DNA of 64,000 nucleotides from Symbiodinium natans (Eukaryota; Sar; Dinophyceae; Suessiales; Symbiodiniaceae). Position 1 is the first letter of the stretch. Every line of letters begins with the position of its first letter. Made by a program: the position numbers and the translations under genes. Positions 21,601-34,007 of the stretch are shown here, piece after piece. The notes under the pieces were generated by a model that made no database searches, was not told where the DNA came from, and saw only the letters and a list, made by a program, of their open reading frames with translations. The DNA lies in assembly GCA_905221605.1 (NCBI GenBank), contig CAJNDS010002712.1, positions 700,001 to 764,000 of the forward strand. Reading direction: 5' to 3'.

Positions 21601-24530
21601 TATCAGCTGTTTTTTATTTACGATTTTGTATTTGCTATTTTTCGTTACTCTGTTGACGGTGCTTCGGGGCCTAGCCTCCTCATCTTTTCACAAGCTCTTC
21701 ATGCTGAGGAGTGTTTGGCTTGGGCGGTGGCGTACGAGCACCAGAATCCGGGGTGGGAGTCTGATCCGCGGCCCCTTGCCATCGATTCAGATTAAGTTAC
21801 CTGGGCACAGTCACGTTGCCATGCGTTCGTTAATTGCTGGTGGCTATTGTTGCCTCTGTGCGCACGGCATCCTACTGCACAGCAGCCTCACTTCCAGCCA
21901 CATCTGTACCTCTCATCGCATCGCAAAAGCGCCATGCGTCAACATCAGGGGGAGGGGGGAGCGGTGCAGTTCAGCTAGATGCCCTAGCTGTCACAAGTTC
22001 TTGCGTTTGGCACCCACAAGTTTCGGGACCATGTGAAACTTAGGCAAAACTGTCTGCGCGAAACTCCTAGTTACACACATACACAGCAAGCCTACCTGTT
22101 GGCATATGCACACATGCCGCAAGATTGGTTGTTCCTTGTGAGGCTACCAGTTGCCGAAGTGGGCTTAGATCTGTTTCTTTGATTGGAAGGCGTTTGGGTT
22201 AATCGCCAGTGAAAATGAAGTAATGAAGCAGCCTTCCAAAATGAAAAGAACGTCAGACTCCGAGGTTCCAAGAAGGGCCCGCCCAGCAAGTGATCAACGC
22301 GATGCTCGAGCACTCGCCGGAAAGCATGGCGCCTTCCATTACGATGGCCGCCGAGACGCTTGACCGGCGTTGACAGCATAAGGGTGCAACTTTGTTTTAG
22401 CCAGGGGTTTGCGTCTGTTTTGCAAGAGGCTTGGGACCTTCACCCCGAAAGCACTCGGCAGAGCGTCGCATGCAGAAGACGGGCCTGATCATACTAGGGC
22501 TGAGGGTTGAGGTGGTTAAGACTTGTAGGCTTCAAGACAGCAGAGTAGAAAAGAAGGCAGGGGTTGCTTTAAGGTGTTTCGAGCCTTCGGGGCCTTAGCT
22601 GTCTTAGCAAGCCTGGCCGCAAAGCACGGAGTGAGAGTAAGAAGTTGCTTTCCGAACCAAGCTGCCTTGAGGAATCTCGAGGAGGCTTGTCACCAAGCAG
22701 TGCGCACGGGCACTCGCCTTCCGCTGATCAACCAGGTGATTCGGTAAAGCTTCCTCACCGCGAGGCCCCTTGGTGAAAGTCAGGGTTCTAGAGTGTAGAT
22801 GTATGCGCAAGACCTTCCCAACGCGTCTGAACGGCACAACCATCATTTCGAGCCACCCGGATAACACTCGAGACCCTATCTTTGGGCAATGTGATTTGCT
22901 GGAGCGAAATCCGTTCAGAGCAGGCCAGGCAAGACAGCTACTGTCGCACTGGCTGGGCTTGTTGCTTGCGCTCGGGTCAGTTAAGGAGCCCTTTTTGAGG
23001 ACATGCGCATGTGAGTGTGCTGACCTTGTTCGGGCGGGAGGGGCGCCAGCAGTGTGACAGTCTAGTTGTCTGGATCTGTTGATAGGGGGTCTGAACACTT
23101 GCACAAGTGCATATACTACTATAATACTACAAGAATACCAATATATTACAATGTCAATGATGCGCTCCTCTTGCCAATCTTTTGATCATCTGCCGGTGCG
23201 TGCGTGGACTCGCGACGGCACGCTTGCAGGCATTTGTTTTCCTGCTGCACAGCTGACCTGCAAAGCGACATTATTTCTTTTCGTCTGTAAAGATGAGCTA
23301 CTCCTAAGTTGCGTGACTCACTGAACAGTTCGACACCTGAGCACTTCAGGCGGAGATGATACTCAAACAGCACGAAGATGAACCCAAGATAGCAGCGAAG
23401 CCTTGTCCAGACAGTCGGCTGTCTTGACCCAGTAGCTTCCAGCATCGTTGAAGTTCGATTTGCCTTTGGAGGATGAGCGCAGTTGTGTTTGGCAGAAGCT
23501 TAATTAGGACGCTGCCCAATACTGTGCAACGGGTGCTCACCATCTGGTTCCAAATCAGGCTTTTGCCACACGAGTATTTGCGAGGCTTTCGGCTTAGAGC
23601 TTGCAGGCATGTCATGGCAATCAGTGTCGGCCGCTGCAACTATAGATGCAGAAGGCTCCAAGCGGCCCCGCACGTGCACATCAGCCCTGCACCAGCTTGC
23701 ACCCATGGAAGACGGAAGCCGACCGCTTAGCTGAGAGCAAACTTATTTTCAGAGCACTTATATTATCATAAAGTGTCTGTGTATGTATATATTGTAGTAT
23801 TATACTATGTATGCTAGAATAGTATGAACAAAAATATCAACAACAGGAATTATAGCAAGAAGAAGAAGAAGAACAATGTATTCATGTGTGTATCTACGCT
23901 GTCAAAGCACATCCGGAGCCTGCCTCGTCGCCATGCCCTTCATTGGACGGGGCTTGTTGGCCACATTAGGCCGGAGTCCCAGGGGGGCCATGGGGTAAAA
24001 GCCTCTTGTTGGTGTGATAAGGGTTTGGGCTTTAGGGGGTAATAACCCTGAGAAGGTTTGATACTGACGTCCTTTAGGAGCATTGAGACCGCTGGACCCT
24101 ATGGGCTCCATGTTTCTGTTTCGGCAAGGACTAGAAAAGATAGACAATTCAAGCATGGTCGGGCCATGACCTGTCAGGCTTGCTGGTCCTGTCATGCCGG
24201 GCGCAAAATGGCGGTGCTTCTGGTGTGTGGCACTACATCAATGTCCAAGACATCGTTTGCCCTGGCGGGCCAGGTCTCTTGGCAGTGCAGAAGAGGTACT
24301 TGTCATTGTAAGGCAGCCCCACAGCTTTCATATGCCATGAGCTTTGGCCGCACTTTTTTGCCGCACTTGGATGTCGATCGGAAAAGAACAACAGACACGA
24401 CGCACGAGGCCTGGGCTCGTCCATGAGTTTACGGCAGCATACCCAATACCACAGCGACAGTAACAACTGATGCAGCTACATGAGCTGTGGCTCAGGTGCC
24501 TCATATATATATATATATATATATAAACAG
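21601..24530. other. Gene-poor; no exon I would defend
   Basis: Open frames at 22092-22379, 22604-23104 and 22770-23057 exist on both strands without splice support. A motif at 21705-21740 (CLAWAVAYEHQNPGWESDP) recurs at 33311. Telomere-like words occur near 24030, and an AT dinucleotide tract at 24504-24524. Confidence 0.35.
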
Positions 24531-24640
24531 GGCCCTAGTTCTGGACCTTTTTCTTCGTGCGGACAGGATCTTGCCGCCACCTGTGGAGTCCGCTGTGAAG
24601 TCAAGCTTACCGGGCTGCGTACGAATATTTCGTGTGGCGG
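24531..24640 (+). CDS. Candidate Cys-rich exon
   Basis: After acceptor ataaacag the frame reads SSCGQDLAATCGVRCEVKLT and further Cys residues. The CGVRCEVKL spacing resembles GANRCDVTL in paralogue B (29805-29878), so it may be a decayed or diverged family exon. No donor is fixed. Confidence 0.3.
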
Positions 24641-25749
24641 GCCTTTCCCCCACCCTCACTTCATATATGCAGCACAGTCTTTGAGTGCTTCCAGTGTTTG
24701 TTTGGAACTTCTTCTTTCAATATGACCCCTTCCTAGACCCAGATGATGGGGTTCCAACAGTTAAGGGTACCCTTTCTGAGCGTTTCTAGGCTCAAGTATG
24801 TTGGGCTTTCCCAATTGCAGAAGATACCCAGGTTACGCGACAGTCTCTATCCTCCAGCCTGCGATGCTCAGCCCTGATCCGACCATCTTCACCATCTTCC
24901 GGACAACTATGCCATTTGTCGGCTATCACTTTATCACTGCAATCAGTATAAGCTGGGGATGGGTGGGGTGGGGTGGGGGGTGAGGAGGAACAGAGTTCTG
25001 GGCTTTTTTTGTTAGCCCATACACGCAACCAACAAGGGCCCTCAATTCTGACCAAGCCCCCATGTCGCTCCGACCCACAGACAGTCGGGCGCCTTGTTGG
25101 GTCATTTCGATTTTGACAGACCCCCCAAGAAATTTCAAGAATCCCCTAGGCCCAAAGTGAAGCCACTGTCATAGAAGTCGACAGCTGCCCATCGACAGAA
25201 ATCACCCTAAGCCCTGTGGACCCCAGAATCCCTAAGCTAGTTGACTGCAGGGTGTGTCTTTGAGGACTTGCACGTGACTTCCCTGACAACTCACTCGAGT
25301 ACTTCGGGTGCGGTAGTCGAACTCCCCCAGCCTTGTAAGGCACCGGACGTTTTCCTGATGCACCCTCAAAAGCGGAGAGAACATCCTTTAGGAATCCGGT
25401 GGTGGTCAGCTTCGTCGCGAAGGATGCCACTGGTCGAACTGTGGTCGACCAGTCGGCTCACCTCACACTCCAGGCAGTCACGCCGAGGCGCCCCTGCTTA
25501 AGCCGGAGCCGCTACTAAGTGCAGCGTATCATACCACTCTGAATCCGAAGCTCGATGGAATATTCATCGACGTGGTGTCGTGGTGCTTATAAAGGATTGT
25601 TGCCCCCAGCCGCAATTGCGCATCTCGAAGCGAGTCTCTCATCTTCCGGGGTGGATTTGACACGCTTTCCCTCGCACTCGCATTGGGGTGTGTGGCTGTT
25701 GCGGTGCAATCATCTCTGCCAAATCTCGGCAGAGCAGCTTGCCTGCAAG

Positions 25750-25834
25750 GTACGGTCGACGCCTTGAGGAAGATGAAGATGAAGCAGAGGATGCCGAGGA
25801 AGAAGCAGAAGGAGAGCCCGAGGACGCAGCTTGA
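25750..25834 (+). CDS. Terminal exon with acidic tail
   Basis: After acceptor cctgcaag the frame reads YGRRLEEDEDEAEDAEEEAE and ends PEDAA at TGA 25832-25834. The frame is also open to the left through a hydrophobic Cys run (GVCGCCGAIISAK) from about 25682, so it may be part of a longer exon. Acidic Glu/Asp tails are common at the C-termini of many proteins and do not identify one. Confidence 0.5.
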
Positions 25835-26097
25835 ATGCTCCTTGTGTTGAGCTAGTGTTGAATTCTTTGAAAATGTTCTTGGCTTTAGGGCTGGCTTTAG
25901 GGTTTAGGCTAGGGGCGTTAGGGCATTGCTGCAAAAATTAAGGGTTCGGGTGGGCCTCAGCGTTCAGTCTGGCCTCAACAAGCTCTTTGGGTTTTGGATC
26001 GCCGTAATCGCGCACTGGGCCCTGTGTTTTGTTTTTTTGACTTCGCGAAGTTGAATCCAAGAGCAGGTTTCAAAGTACAGAATTCTAAACCAGGACA

Positions 26098-26397
26098 TTG
26101 AATGACTTTTCAGTCAGTGTAGTCACATGCCCAGAATCCTTTAATGCCAGAAGGGCGGATGTTCGTAGATCTGCTCCCGATGGACATGTGATGGCTAAAG
26201 TGCCCCCGGCAAACCTTCTCTCTAGTCTCCCATATGTGTCGCTTGCGGTGCTTGCGGCGCTCTGCTGCTTCGGCAAATCGCCCACAGTCGGAGCGCTTTT
26301 CTTGGGCGGCACGCAGAAGATGTTCGAAGCCGGAGCGGCGACTACACTTGTACAGCTACTGCATGCAATTGCACTGAAGATGAGCCTACCCGCGTAG
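26098..26397 (+). CDS. Hydrophobic ORF, doubtful
   Basis: A 99-codon frame with a hydrophobic C-terminal half (PYVSLAVLAALCCFGKSPTV and VQLLHAIALKMSLPA). The minus strand is open over a longer span (26085-26483). I keep it as a possible membrane-protein exon only. Confidence 0.25.
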   Translation: MNDFSVSVVTCPESFNARRADVRRSAPDGHVMAKVPPANLLSSLPYVSLAVLAALCCFGKSPTVGALFLGGTQKMFEAGAATTLVQLLHAIALKMSLPA

Positions 26398-26868
26398 CCA
26401 CGCCACGTTCTCCTGGACCCTTGAGTGTTCGTGGCGCGACCAAACTTTACGCGAACATGTGGCTCGCTTATCCCACGTGCCAAGAGCTTTTTTTCACCTC
26501 CTTGATTGAAGTTGAAGGTTTGCGAACCCTAAACCCTGAGCCCTTTCAGGAGGCCCCTATCCGCGGTCTCCTAAGTCGACGGCGCATGAGCTCCCCGCGG
26601 CGGAGGCGCATCGCTTGGGGCTTATCATACGTTATGCTCTCCAAGATTTTCGGGTCATGGCTTACAACTACCCTACCTTGCCCTACCTTTATCGCGGATC
26701 TTAGACGTGCAGCCCAAGCAGTCGGCCTCTCTATGTCGTCCTTGCGTCAGCAGCAGCTTCTTACCAACAGCCTCAAGAGCCTCTGTAAGTTGGTGCGGGC
26801 TCATTCAGCCGGAAACTGTAGGGCTGGGTAGGCTTTGATGCAGAGGCAGAAGGTTGCACCGAAAGGTA

Positions 26869-26912
26869 GCAACTACTCGTACCAAGGCGTGGGAAGCAAT
26901 GAATCAGAAAGC
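26869..26912 (+). CDS. Short candidate exon (Ser/Tyr/Asn-rich)
   Basis: After acceptor accgaaag the frame reads SNYSYQGVGSNES with a possible break at TCAG. Its composition matches the Tyr/Ser/Gly-rich parts of the membrane-protein paralogues, but it is too short to be sure. Confidence 0.25.
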
Positions 26913-27817
26913 CATACCACGAGGGTCCATAGGAGTTAGGGGTTTTTAAAACATCCAGAAGGGGCCCATAGGCAATTCACAGAGGGTTCATCCGTTTTTT
27001 GTTATTCCTAACAGCCGAAGAGTTGGGTTTCTTTCTCTAGAGGCGGGAGGCCGGAACGGAACGGAACGGAACGCCGCAAATGGCAGTTGATCATGTTTGT
27101 TTTGCTTGTTGTTCGGTTGGTTGCACTGCTGGCTTAATCATGTTCCATAGCGAGCCGACAGTCATAACAACACAGGGCATGTTACGGCATGTTGTGTTGT
27201 ATAGCATACGTGTAGTATTCTTCCAGGCCATGCCTTGACACTTCCATGGGATCCGGAATTGACAGGCCTCATATGTGGCTTTTTGCTTGCGATGCCGGAA
27301 GGACCTACACGGACAGCCGTCGCCGTGCAATCACTGCTTCCTGCCAGCCAGGGGGGTGAACAGGCCTTGAACAGCAAAGGTGATGACTCACAGCTAAGCT
27401 CTCATCTGAACCATGGGACCAACACCACTTGAGGCTGCAGGTTTTGTATAGCGATGCTAACCTCTGAAGAAGTCCACGCACTGAACCTGCTGGCACGGTG
27501 CTGCAACAGCCTCGGCGGAAGCACCCAGGTCTTCTTTTGTTCAACCAATTCATGACGAATACATACCCCCCTGCCCGAAAAAAAGAAGAAGCGTGAACAC
27601 CCAAGCCCAAGGACAGTCGCAGGCGCACTGTCATGGTGTCGCCACGCCGGCGCGCGCCAATGGTGTCGCCACGTCGGCGCTACATGAGCCACGGTTGTGT
27701 GCTTTTTGTCCAGTTTGCAATCTTCATGATGTGGACCCAGCTACATTTTCCCACACATCCCTGACCGTCCTGTCGTTCACTGTTCCAGGGAGGCAGGCTA
27801 TTGCAGCTCAGCCCAGG

Positions 27818-30800
27818 ATGGATACTGGGCGAAGGAGAAGCACGAGCTACTCCTCTGGCCGCCGCCGTGGAGGTCGCCAAAGACAAGTTCACGTTTGGTT
27901 ACTGCCAGGGGGGAAGTGGTTGAGAGGGCGGACAGACAAGGATCACCTTCTGTCCACCAGGAAGAAGTTGAAGCGACTAGGTTCCATGTGCCTCGTTCTT
28001 TGGCAAGGCGGCAGCAGCTTCGTTCCCAGCTACCACTACTCCAATCCACTGAGCCCAAGCATGGGCCGGTATGGCTCCTAGACACGATCAGAACTCTTGA
28101 GGTCTTGAGGGCCCCGTCAGTATCGTTAATTATTTGGGGGTTTTTTGGATGTGAGACTCGGGCTCGTGGAGTTTTACTTTCGACGGCACGAAATGTTGTT
28201 AGATGTTGCTGACGCAAAGATTTCACGGGCCGCGACACGTTTCCTTGCGTTCAATGCGGAGTATTCACACGGGCCCTGTTTGTTTTTTCTCTCTCCGTCT
28301 CTCTCTCTCTCTCATGTCTGTTCGATCCCTCTCTTTACTCCCTCACTTTACCACGAGCAATGTCATCCGGTTGACACACCCGATTCCTTGCACCACGGCC
28401 ACAGAGCTTCAGGCTACGCCAGTCCGAGCTATGCCTCCCACCTTTACGGTGGGCACATGCCCATGAGTGACCTGGAAGCACGCACAGCCCGTTGTGATTC
28501 CTTCAGGGCTTGGAGAGAGAACTTGACCCAAGTGGGAGAGCCGGCGTGTTCCCCTACAGTAAAACCGAGGACCAAAGATGTTGCAAGATTGCAGGTATGT
28601 TTGGGGGGGCGTTCGGCGAGATTTTATTTAACCTATGGCCCTACCGCAAGTTTACCATGGGCAGATTCCAAGTACCTCAGGCACATCCTATGGCTACACG
28701 GGTGCCAATGCGTACAGCTCCGGGAGCGGTATGAAGATTGCTTTAGCTGGCGGCGCTGGACTTTTGGCAGGCTTGCGGCTAGCGGGGCCACAGAAGACAG
28801 GTTGCCAAGGAGAAATTTGGTGCATGGTTCTTATACAGGAATCCCTGCATGTCCTGGAGGAACTAGGAGGAATCCCTGCATCTCGGTGAGAGTGTCTCCT
28901 GTTTGTGTGCCGCCTGAAGAAGGCCCTATAAGCTCCCTTGAGTGTTGTGGGAGATTGTGGGAGCCGAGAGTTGGGCGCAGATTCTTACACAGGCTACGCT
29001 GCCGGTCACCTCTTCAACTCCCCTGGAAGCAACTTCGGAACCTCTGGCTCAACTTCTGCCCAGCAGCCTTAACACCATGGCTTCCCGGACCCCTGGGAGG
29101 ATCGAACAAGCAGATCCGTTTAAGGGTTCCTAAGAATGACCCAATAGTAGCATAGGGTACTATTTGGGGTTCTGCTGTTGATGTTGGTGGTGAGGTTAGC
29201 AGAACAGTAGCTGTGCCCTCGAGATCCAGCAAGCCATTTTGGGTAGCGCCAGTTAGAAGCACCACCCAAGCTGACCTTGACGGCGTAAATCATCAATATC
29301 ACCCATAGGAAAGTTTACCTCGAGGCATGTAAGTCCTTGCATGAACAGACCACATCTCGGCCAACTTCACCCAGGTGGCTACACCCAGCAGCAGATGATG
29401 AATGCGCCCTGTACCGCCGGCTCATGGTCGGGCACGTGTGCTGTGGACTGCACTAGCAAACTCTTGCCGGGGAGGGCTCGGCAGGGCCAGTGATGTCGAG
29501 TTGGGCAAGTTGCATGGCACCAGCAGCCACCACCAACCCGAACATCATCAAGTCGCTGGAGCCGTAAACCTCGGACTTGACTTGAGAGCAAGCAACCTAC
29601 TGCAAGCCCAACTCATTCCTGGCACCATCTTGTAAGTTTGCGATGTGCTCCCGCAAGACCCTCGATCATGCGCTTTCGAGCATGATACCCCTGATCTTCA
29701 ATAACAATTAGCCTGCTGTCATACCTTGCGGTTCATGTGAAGCCCTACGCTTGCGGAACCGACTACGGCAGGCTGGTGATTCATGAGCACCACCTCTATC
29801 CGAGGTAACACTTGCCTCTCGCAATACGGGGCCAACCGCTGTGACGTGACCCTGTCACCAAACTTCGATGCAACACGAGTTGCTGGGCAAGGATGTCTAT
29901 AGAAAGTCGCAGGTGCAGCGGGCTGAGAACGAAATAGTGGCACAGAAATAGCAACGATGCTTGCATCTCTACCACGGTCCTGTTGACATCCGCAGTTTGC
30001 TCAAGTAAATGCCAATGTGAGGGCTTGTTGTAAAGAGCTCAGGGTGCAGCTGATGGCGATATGATGCATTATGTGACTTTCTGCATGAGCATCCAAGGAC
30101 GACCTTATGAGCACAGGCTTCATGCCGACACAGGTCTCCTGGCCCCTGACGGTGAGATTCATGTCGGTGAACGGCGCCTTGGCTGCCGAGAAGCACTTCG
30201 TTTTTGCCTTTGGCAGAGACATACATGTATATATATATATATATGCAGCATTCAACTACAGTGGCACGACCAACTTCACGCTTTGGTCTTTCACAAGCTT
30301 CCCTTCTCTTCGCCGCACGACCCAAAAAACCCTAAGCCCTAAACCTAAAAAGCCAATTTTGATGAGCCAGTGGGAGGAGTCGATTTCAACCCGGATGTCA
30401 TTTGCCCAGCTTCTCCGGGCATGGAGCCTTGACGTGATACTGGCAGGGTCATCCAAAAGGGTTAAGGTTTAGGGTCATCCGAAACCCCATTGAAGCCCCG
30501 TCTTGCAAGTTCTCTTTTCCAAGTGGAAGATGGTACATCTGGCAAGTCGATGAATTTTGATATTCTTTGACGAGGTTTCTTGCGCCCAGTCGTGTTGTCA
30601 GGGAGTGCGTTTCTTGGGCTGTGGCGCCGTAGCACGATGACACTAAGTATAACTTGCACCCACGGCAGTTGCTGCTCGTGCAGGTCCGCTGCACACCACC
30701 GGCTGCCCGCTACTTCAATGAGCAACCCGAATCCCCGCAGTACTTCTAGTCTGGCAAGCGGAGGGAGGTTAGAAAAAATAAAATAATGAAGCGAGCCCAA

Positions 30801-31840
30801 AAAGCAGCAACAGAAAGCAAGAAACCGCACACCCACCCAACATGGCGACAAAGAGCATCTGCTTGTGACCCCTTGTGCTGAAAAGGCCTGGAGTCCCCCG
30901 AACATGCAGCGCCTCTTCCTCACCACCACCAGCATGGGCGCGCGGCCGCCCGGACCCGGCCCAGGAGGCGTGCAGCTCCAGGGTTTTGTTGATGTTTGTT
31001 GTCAGGGTATGGTGAATTATGGATACATGGTCCCCCGGGGTATGGAAGGGGTCCCCTTTGAAGGGCCCGTACTCGGGGTCCATGTTTCTACCCTGAGATG
31101 TTGGGTAGGGCTTAACGGGGATGTTTGGGCGTGTATACAGGGCTTAAACTAGGGGATTATGGGGCTTGGGGCATGGGTATGTTTTGATCATCTAGGATTT
31201 TTTCTGGTGGGGGGGGGGGGGGGGGGGGGTTTGCTTGAGCCTTTTGCTTGGAGTGATGGATGACATGTAGAGGGGCAGTTTAAGGATGGGTTGCATGGAG
31301 GGTGGTGCTTTGGGCCCTAACACTCCCAGATGGAAGCAACCCTTTTTGTGCCCACGATCAATCTAGCCGAGAGAGAGTCTTTCAGGACAGATGTACGTCT
31401 TAGAGCAAAGCATCTTGTAATGCGCACCGACACCTGTCCGTGAGGCCCCGGTTATGATGAATATGGCAACGGCTACGGCTACAGCACCTACCAGTCCAGC
31501 GCCAGCGGTACGGGCTTCTTTGCTGTGCCACACCGGCACAAGCTATAACAACATCTTTCGAGTCATGTTTTTGACGCTCTACATCTACACGTCAGCACGG
31601 CAGTAGCGCTTTGGCTGTTACCTGACCCCAATTAAAAGAATGAGGGAGAGCAAGGCAGAGAGGAGGGGAGAAAGAGAGCAGGAGAAGGCTCCTGAGGTCT
31701 TATAGGGTTGCCTGGCACCCCCCTTGCAAGAGTGTAGTCACGTGCAGCACTCCTCTGTGATGCTCAGTGGTTCTCCACGGTCGTCGGCCTCTGCTGCTGC
31801 TGTGGATTGTGCGCCTGCTGCTACGCCACGTCGAAGAGGG
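27818..31840 (+). CDS. Predicted membrane protein, paralogue B (multi-exon)
   Basis: First exon from ATG 27818 (MDTGRRRSTSYSSGRRRGG). Then 28030-28073 (HYSNPLSPSMGRY), 28413-28448 (YASPSYASHLY), 28681-28770 (GYTGANAYSSGSGMKIALAG), 28993-~29037 (YAAGHLFNSPGSNFG), 29375-29455 (QQQMMNAPCTAGSWSGTCAV), 29805-29878 (NTCLSQYGANRCDVTLSPNF) and 30098-30151 (DDLMSTGFMPTQVSWPLT). Less certain: ~30251, 30353-~30430 (GGVDFNPDVICPASPG) and ~31443. The Cys-rich span is 31768-31840 (VVGLCCCCGLCACCYATSKR). Several introns split a Gly codon G|GC. Donors include GC (28073, 28770, 29455) and perhaps GA. Order and phase match paralogue A. The product is a likely single-pass or two-pass surface protein; partner and role unknown. 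Confidence 0.6.
31205..31231. repeat. Poly-G run
   Basis: About 25 consecutive G residues inside an inferred intron of paralogue B. Confidence 0.9.
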
Positions 31841-32615
31841 GTAAGAAGCTCCTCGGTGTTGACAGCTCTTGCACTTTTTCGTGGGCCATGGCCCATGGCC
31901 TCATGTCTAGATCTATAGGGCTCATTGCACGAGATGTTTTTCCTGGACTTTTCCTGCATTGCACGTTCCTCACGTGAGCCCCAGCAAGCCAACCTGGAAT
32001 TGAGGCACTCCTGAACCAGTAACTACCAGCAAGTTGCGTTCTCATTCTCCCCCATCAATGCCGCACTGGGCCTCCAATGTTCTGGCAAACCAACCATCGG
32101 CTGTTTGAGGCCACCCAACTGGGGCCCATTTGGCGGCGGCGGTGCAAGCGGCGACGTGACCTGGCGCAGTTTCGTGCCAGCAGCCTTCCGCTGTTGATCC
32201 GTCACGTGCCACTGGACCCTTGTGATTCGCCTCTCTAACCCTGTGAAGTGACTGGGAGCTTTGTTGTGGCTTGAGAATGTGATTAGGGCTTTGTGGCATG
32301 CATCCAGAAAAGATTCTAGTCTTATCCGAAGCAGGCGGGTGCCTGGGCTAAATCATCAAAGGCCGGTGCCCACCCCTCCACCTCCAACCTTTCCCAAAAA
32401 CCGAGGGTTCAAAGTTCGTGACCCGAGCGTAGCATCCGCACCCAGTGCGTGTGAGAGCCACTGGCAAGCCAAGCACCCCTTGTCCTACCCCATAATTTTG
32501 ACGTGTCCAGTGTCCACGAGTGATGGCGGCGGAGGCTTGTGGGCTTGCATCTCATGACAAGGCAAGGATCGCAAGCAACCAACAGCAGCTGAGTTCCTAG
32601 AACAGGCTTGAGGCA
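31841..32615. other. No firm exon
   Basis: A frame near 32110-32170 (NWGPFGGGGASGDVTW) follows a weak acceptor and could be part of paralogue B's tail. Two + frames are open here, so I do not choose. Confidence 0.3.
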
Positions 32616-32740
32616 ATGTCCAGGGATGGCACGCATGAACTCGGACTTCTGGCTGGAACGTGGCAAGTTGAGGAGAGCGAGTCGGTGGAGTTTGTTCACC
32701 AGGACGCGTACAACCCCTACTGGCACAACCAGGTCCGGCG
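32616..32740 (+). CDS. Candidate exon, possibly first exon
   Basis: The frame reads LGLLAGTWQVEESESVEFVH and DAYNPYWHN, ending CAG|GTCCGG. It may start at ATG 32616 or at the acceptor gtccag just after. The next candidate, 32883-32955 (AFMDTPAPGGVSWASYCHSA, ending GAG|GTGGTC), accepts it in phase 0. Not recognised. Confidence 0.45.
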
Positions 32741-33153
32741 CACTGATGCAGGGTTCACGGTTTTGCCCACGATTGCTGCAGCTAGGGTTCCTTTCCAGAA
32801 CCCAAGCAGAGTTGGGTGTATATGGCTTGGGATCTAGACCACGAAGCCCGGAACACAAAATCAGCCACAGCAGGGGGCCCAGACCACTGTGGCCTTCATG
32901 GACACCCCAGCACCGGGCGGCGTATCCTGGGCCAGCTACTGCCACTCGGCGGAGGTGGTCGTGCGAAGTGCGACTTGTATTTCTCACAGGTGCTATTGCT
33001 CCTGCCTCTCTGACAACCAAATTCAAACCAGTTGCAGATGGGGCTTGGCTGATGTTCACTGCCGTACTGTAGCCAACCGGAATTTGACATGAATCAACGA
33101 TGAATCAACGTGGCCAGTGCTGAACAGAGTGTGTCGAATCGCAATGGTTCGAC

Positions 33154-33639
33154 ATGCCGGTCAAGATGTGTCTTGCTGCTTTCGGAAGCTGTGAAGACGA
33201 CGAAGCCAGCACCTTTAAAGTCCAAAAAACCCTGAAGGGCCTCTTGCGAGGAAGCTCAGGTCATGGCACGCCGGAGGTGAGCCCAAAGAGTGGCTTCGTT
33301 GGTGGGAAGTGGGGCGACTGCCTGGCTTGGGCTGTCATATACGAGCACCAGAACCTAGGCAGGCAAGTGCGTTTTTTGGGTTTGCGCCGTCTAGGCCCTA
33401 GGCAGGGATTGCAAAGGGCCTCTCTTTCTCTTCGAGGTCAGGCTGGCATGATGTACTGGTCATTCGCTGGTCGCACGCCTTTGTTTGCTGTCATAAACGG
33501 TACGGTGCGCTCCAAACTCAAAGGAGTGATCCATGAACAATCAGCAGCTACTTGCCCGCGCCTTTGCTTGCCCTTGCTTGAGCTCCGCTCGAGGAACCCG
33601 GATTGGGAGCATAATCCCAGCTACCAGCTCCTCAGCTGA
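33154..33639 (+). CDS. 161-codon ORF, unrecognised
   Basis: A long + frame starting MPVKMCLAAFGSCEDDEAST. Its best part reads GMMYWSFAGRTPLFAVINGT and then SKLKGVIHEQ, ending at TGA 33637-33639. An internal stretch (CLAWAVIYEHQN at about 33311) recurs at 21705. It may be several exons plus a read-through intron rather than one exon. Confidence 0.4.
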   Translation: MPVKMCLAAFGSCEDDEASTFKVQKTLKGLLRGSSGHGTPEVSPKSGFVGGKWGDCLAWAVIYEHQNLGRQVRFLGLRRLGPRQGLQRASLSLRGQAGMMYWSFAGRTPLFAVINGTVRSKLKGVIHEQSAATCPRLCLPLLELRSRNPDWEHNPSYQLLS

Positions 33640-33739
33640 AGGAGGAGATACAAGGAAAGACCGGACCATGGTTTATGCTTAGGCTCCATGAGTGGAGGGT
33701 CAGGAGGGTTTGAGACCGTCTGGGCGTGATAACATCGCT

Positions 33740-33833
33740 GTGTGCCATGAGACCAACGAAACTGTGACATTCACATCGGGCATGGCGAAAATGTGGCAGC
33801 GGGAGACTGTGATTCACTTTGCTGTGGCTGTAA
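33740..33833 (+). CDS. Candidate exon
   Basis: The frame reads HETNETVTFTSGMAKMWQRE and TVIHFAVA, ending GCTG|TAAGCC or continuing. Composition is protein-like; borders are uncertain. Confidence 0.3.
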
Positions 33834-34007
33834 GCCGCTTCCAAGGGAAATGGGTCCTGCTGGCAGCGTTATCGCTGCCATGCTGGAGAAGTCCTCCGAT
33901 AGCCGCCCGCCTGACAATTGCCGTTCAGATGTGAGTGGCTGTTTGGACCATGTATGCAAGGTCATGTGGCGAGTTGCGAAACACTAACATGAGTGTCTTA
34001 ACATTCA

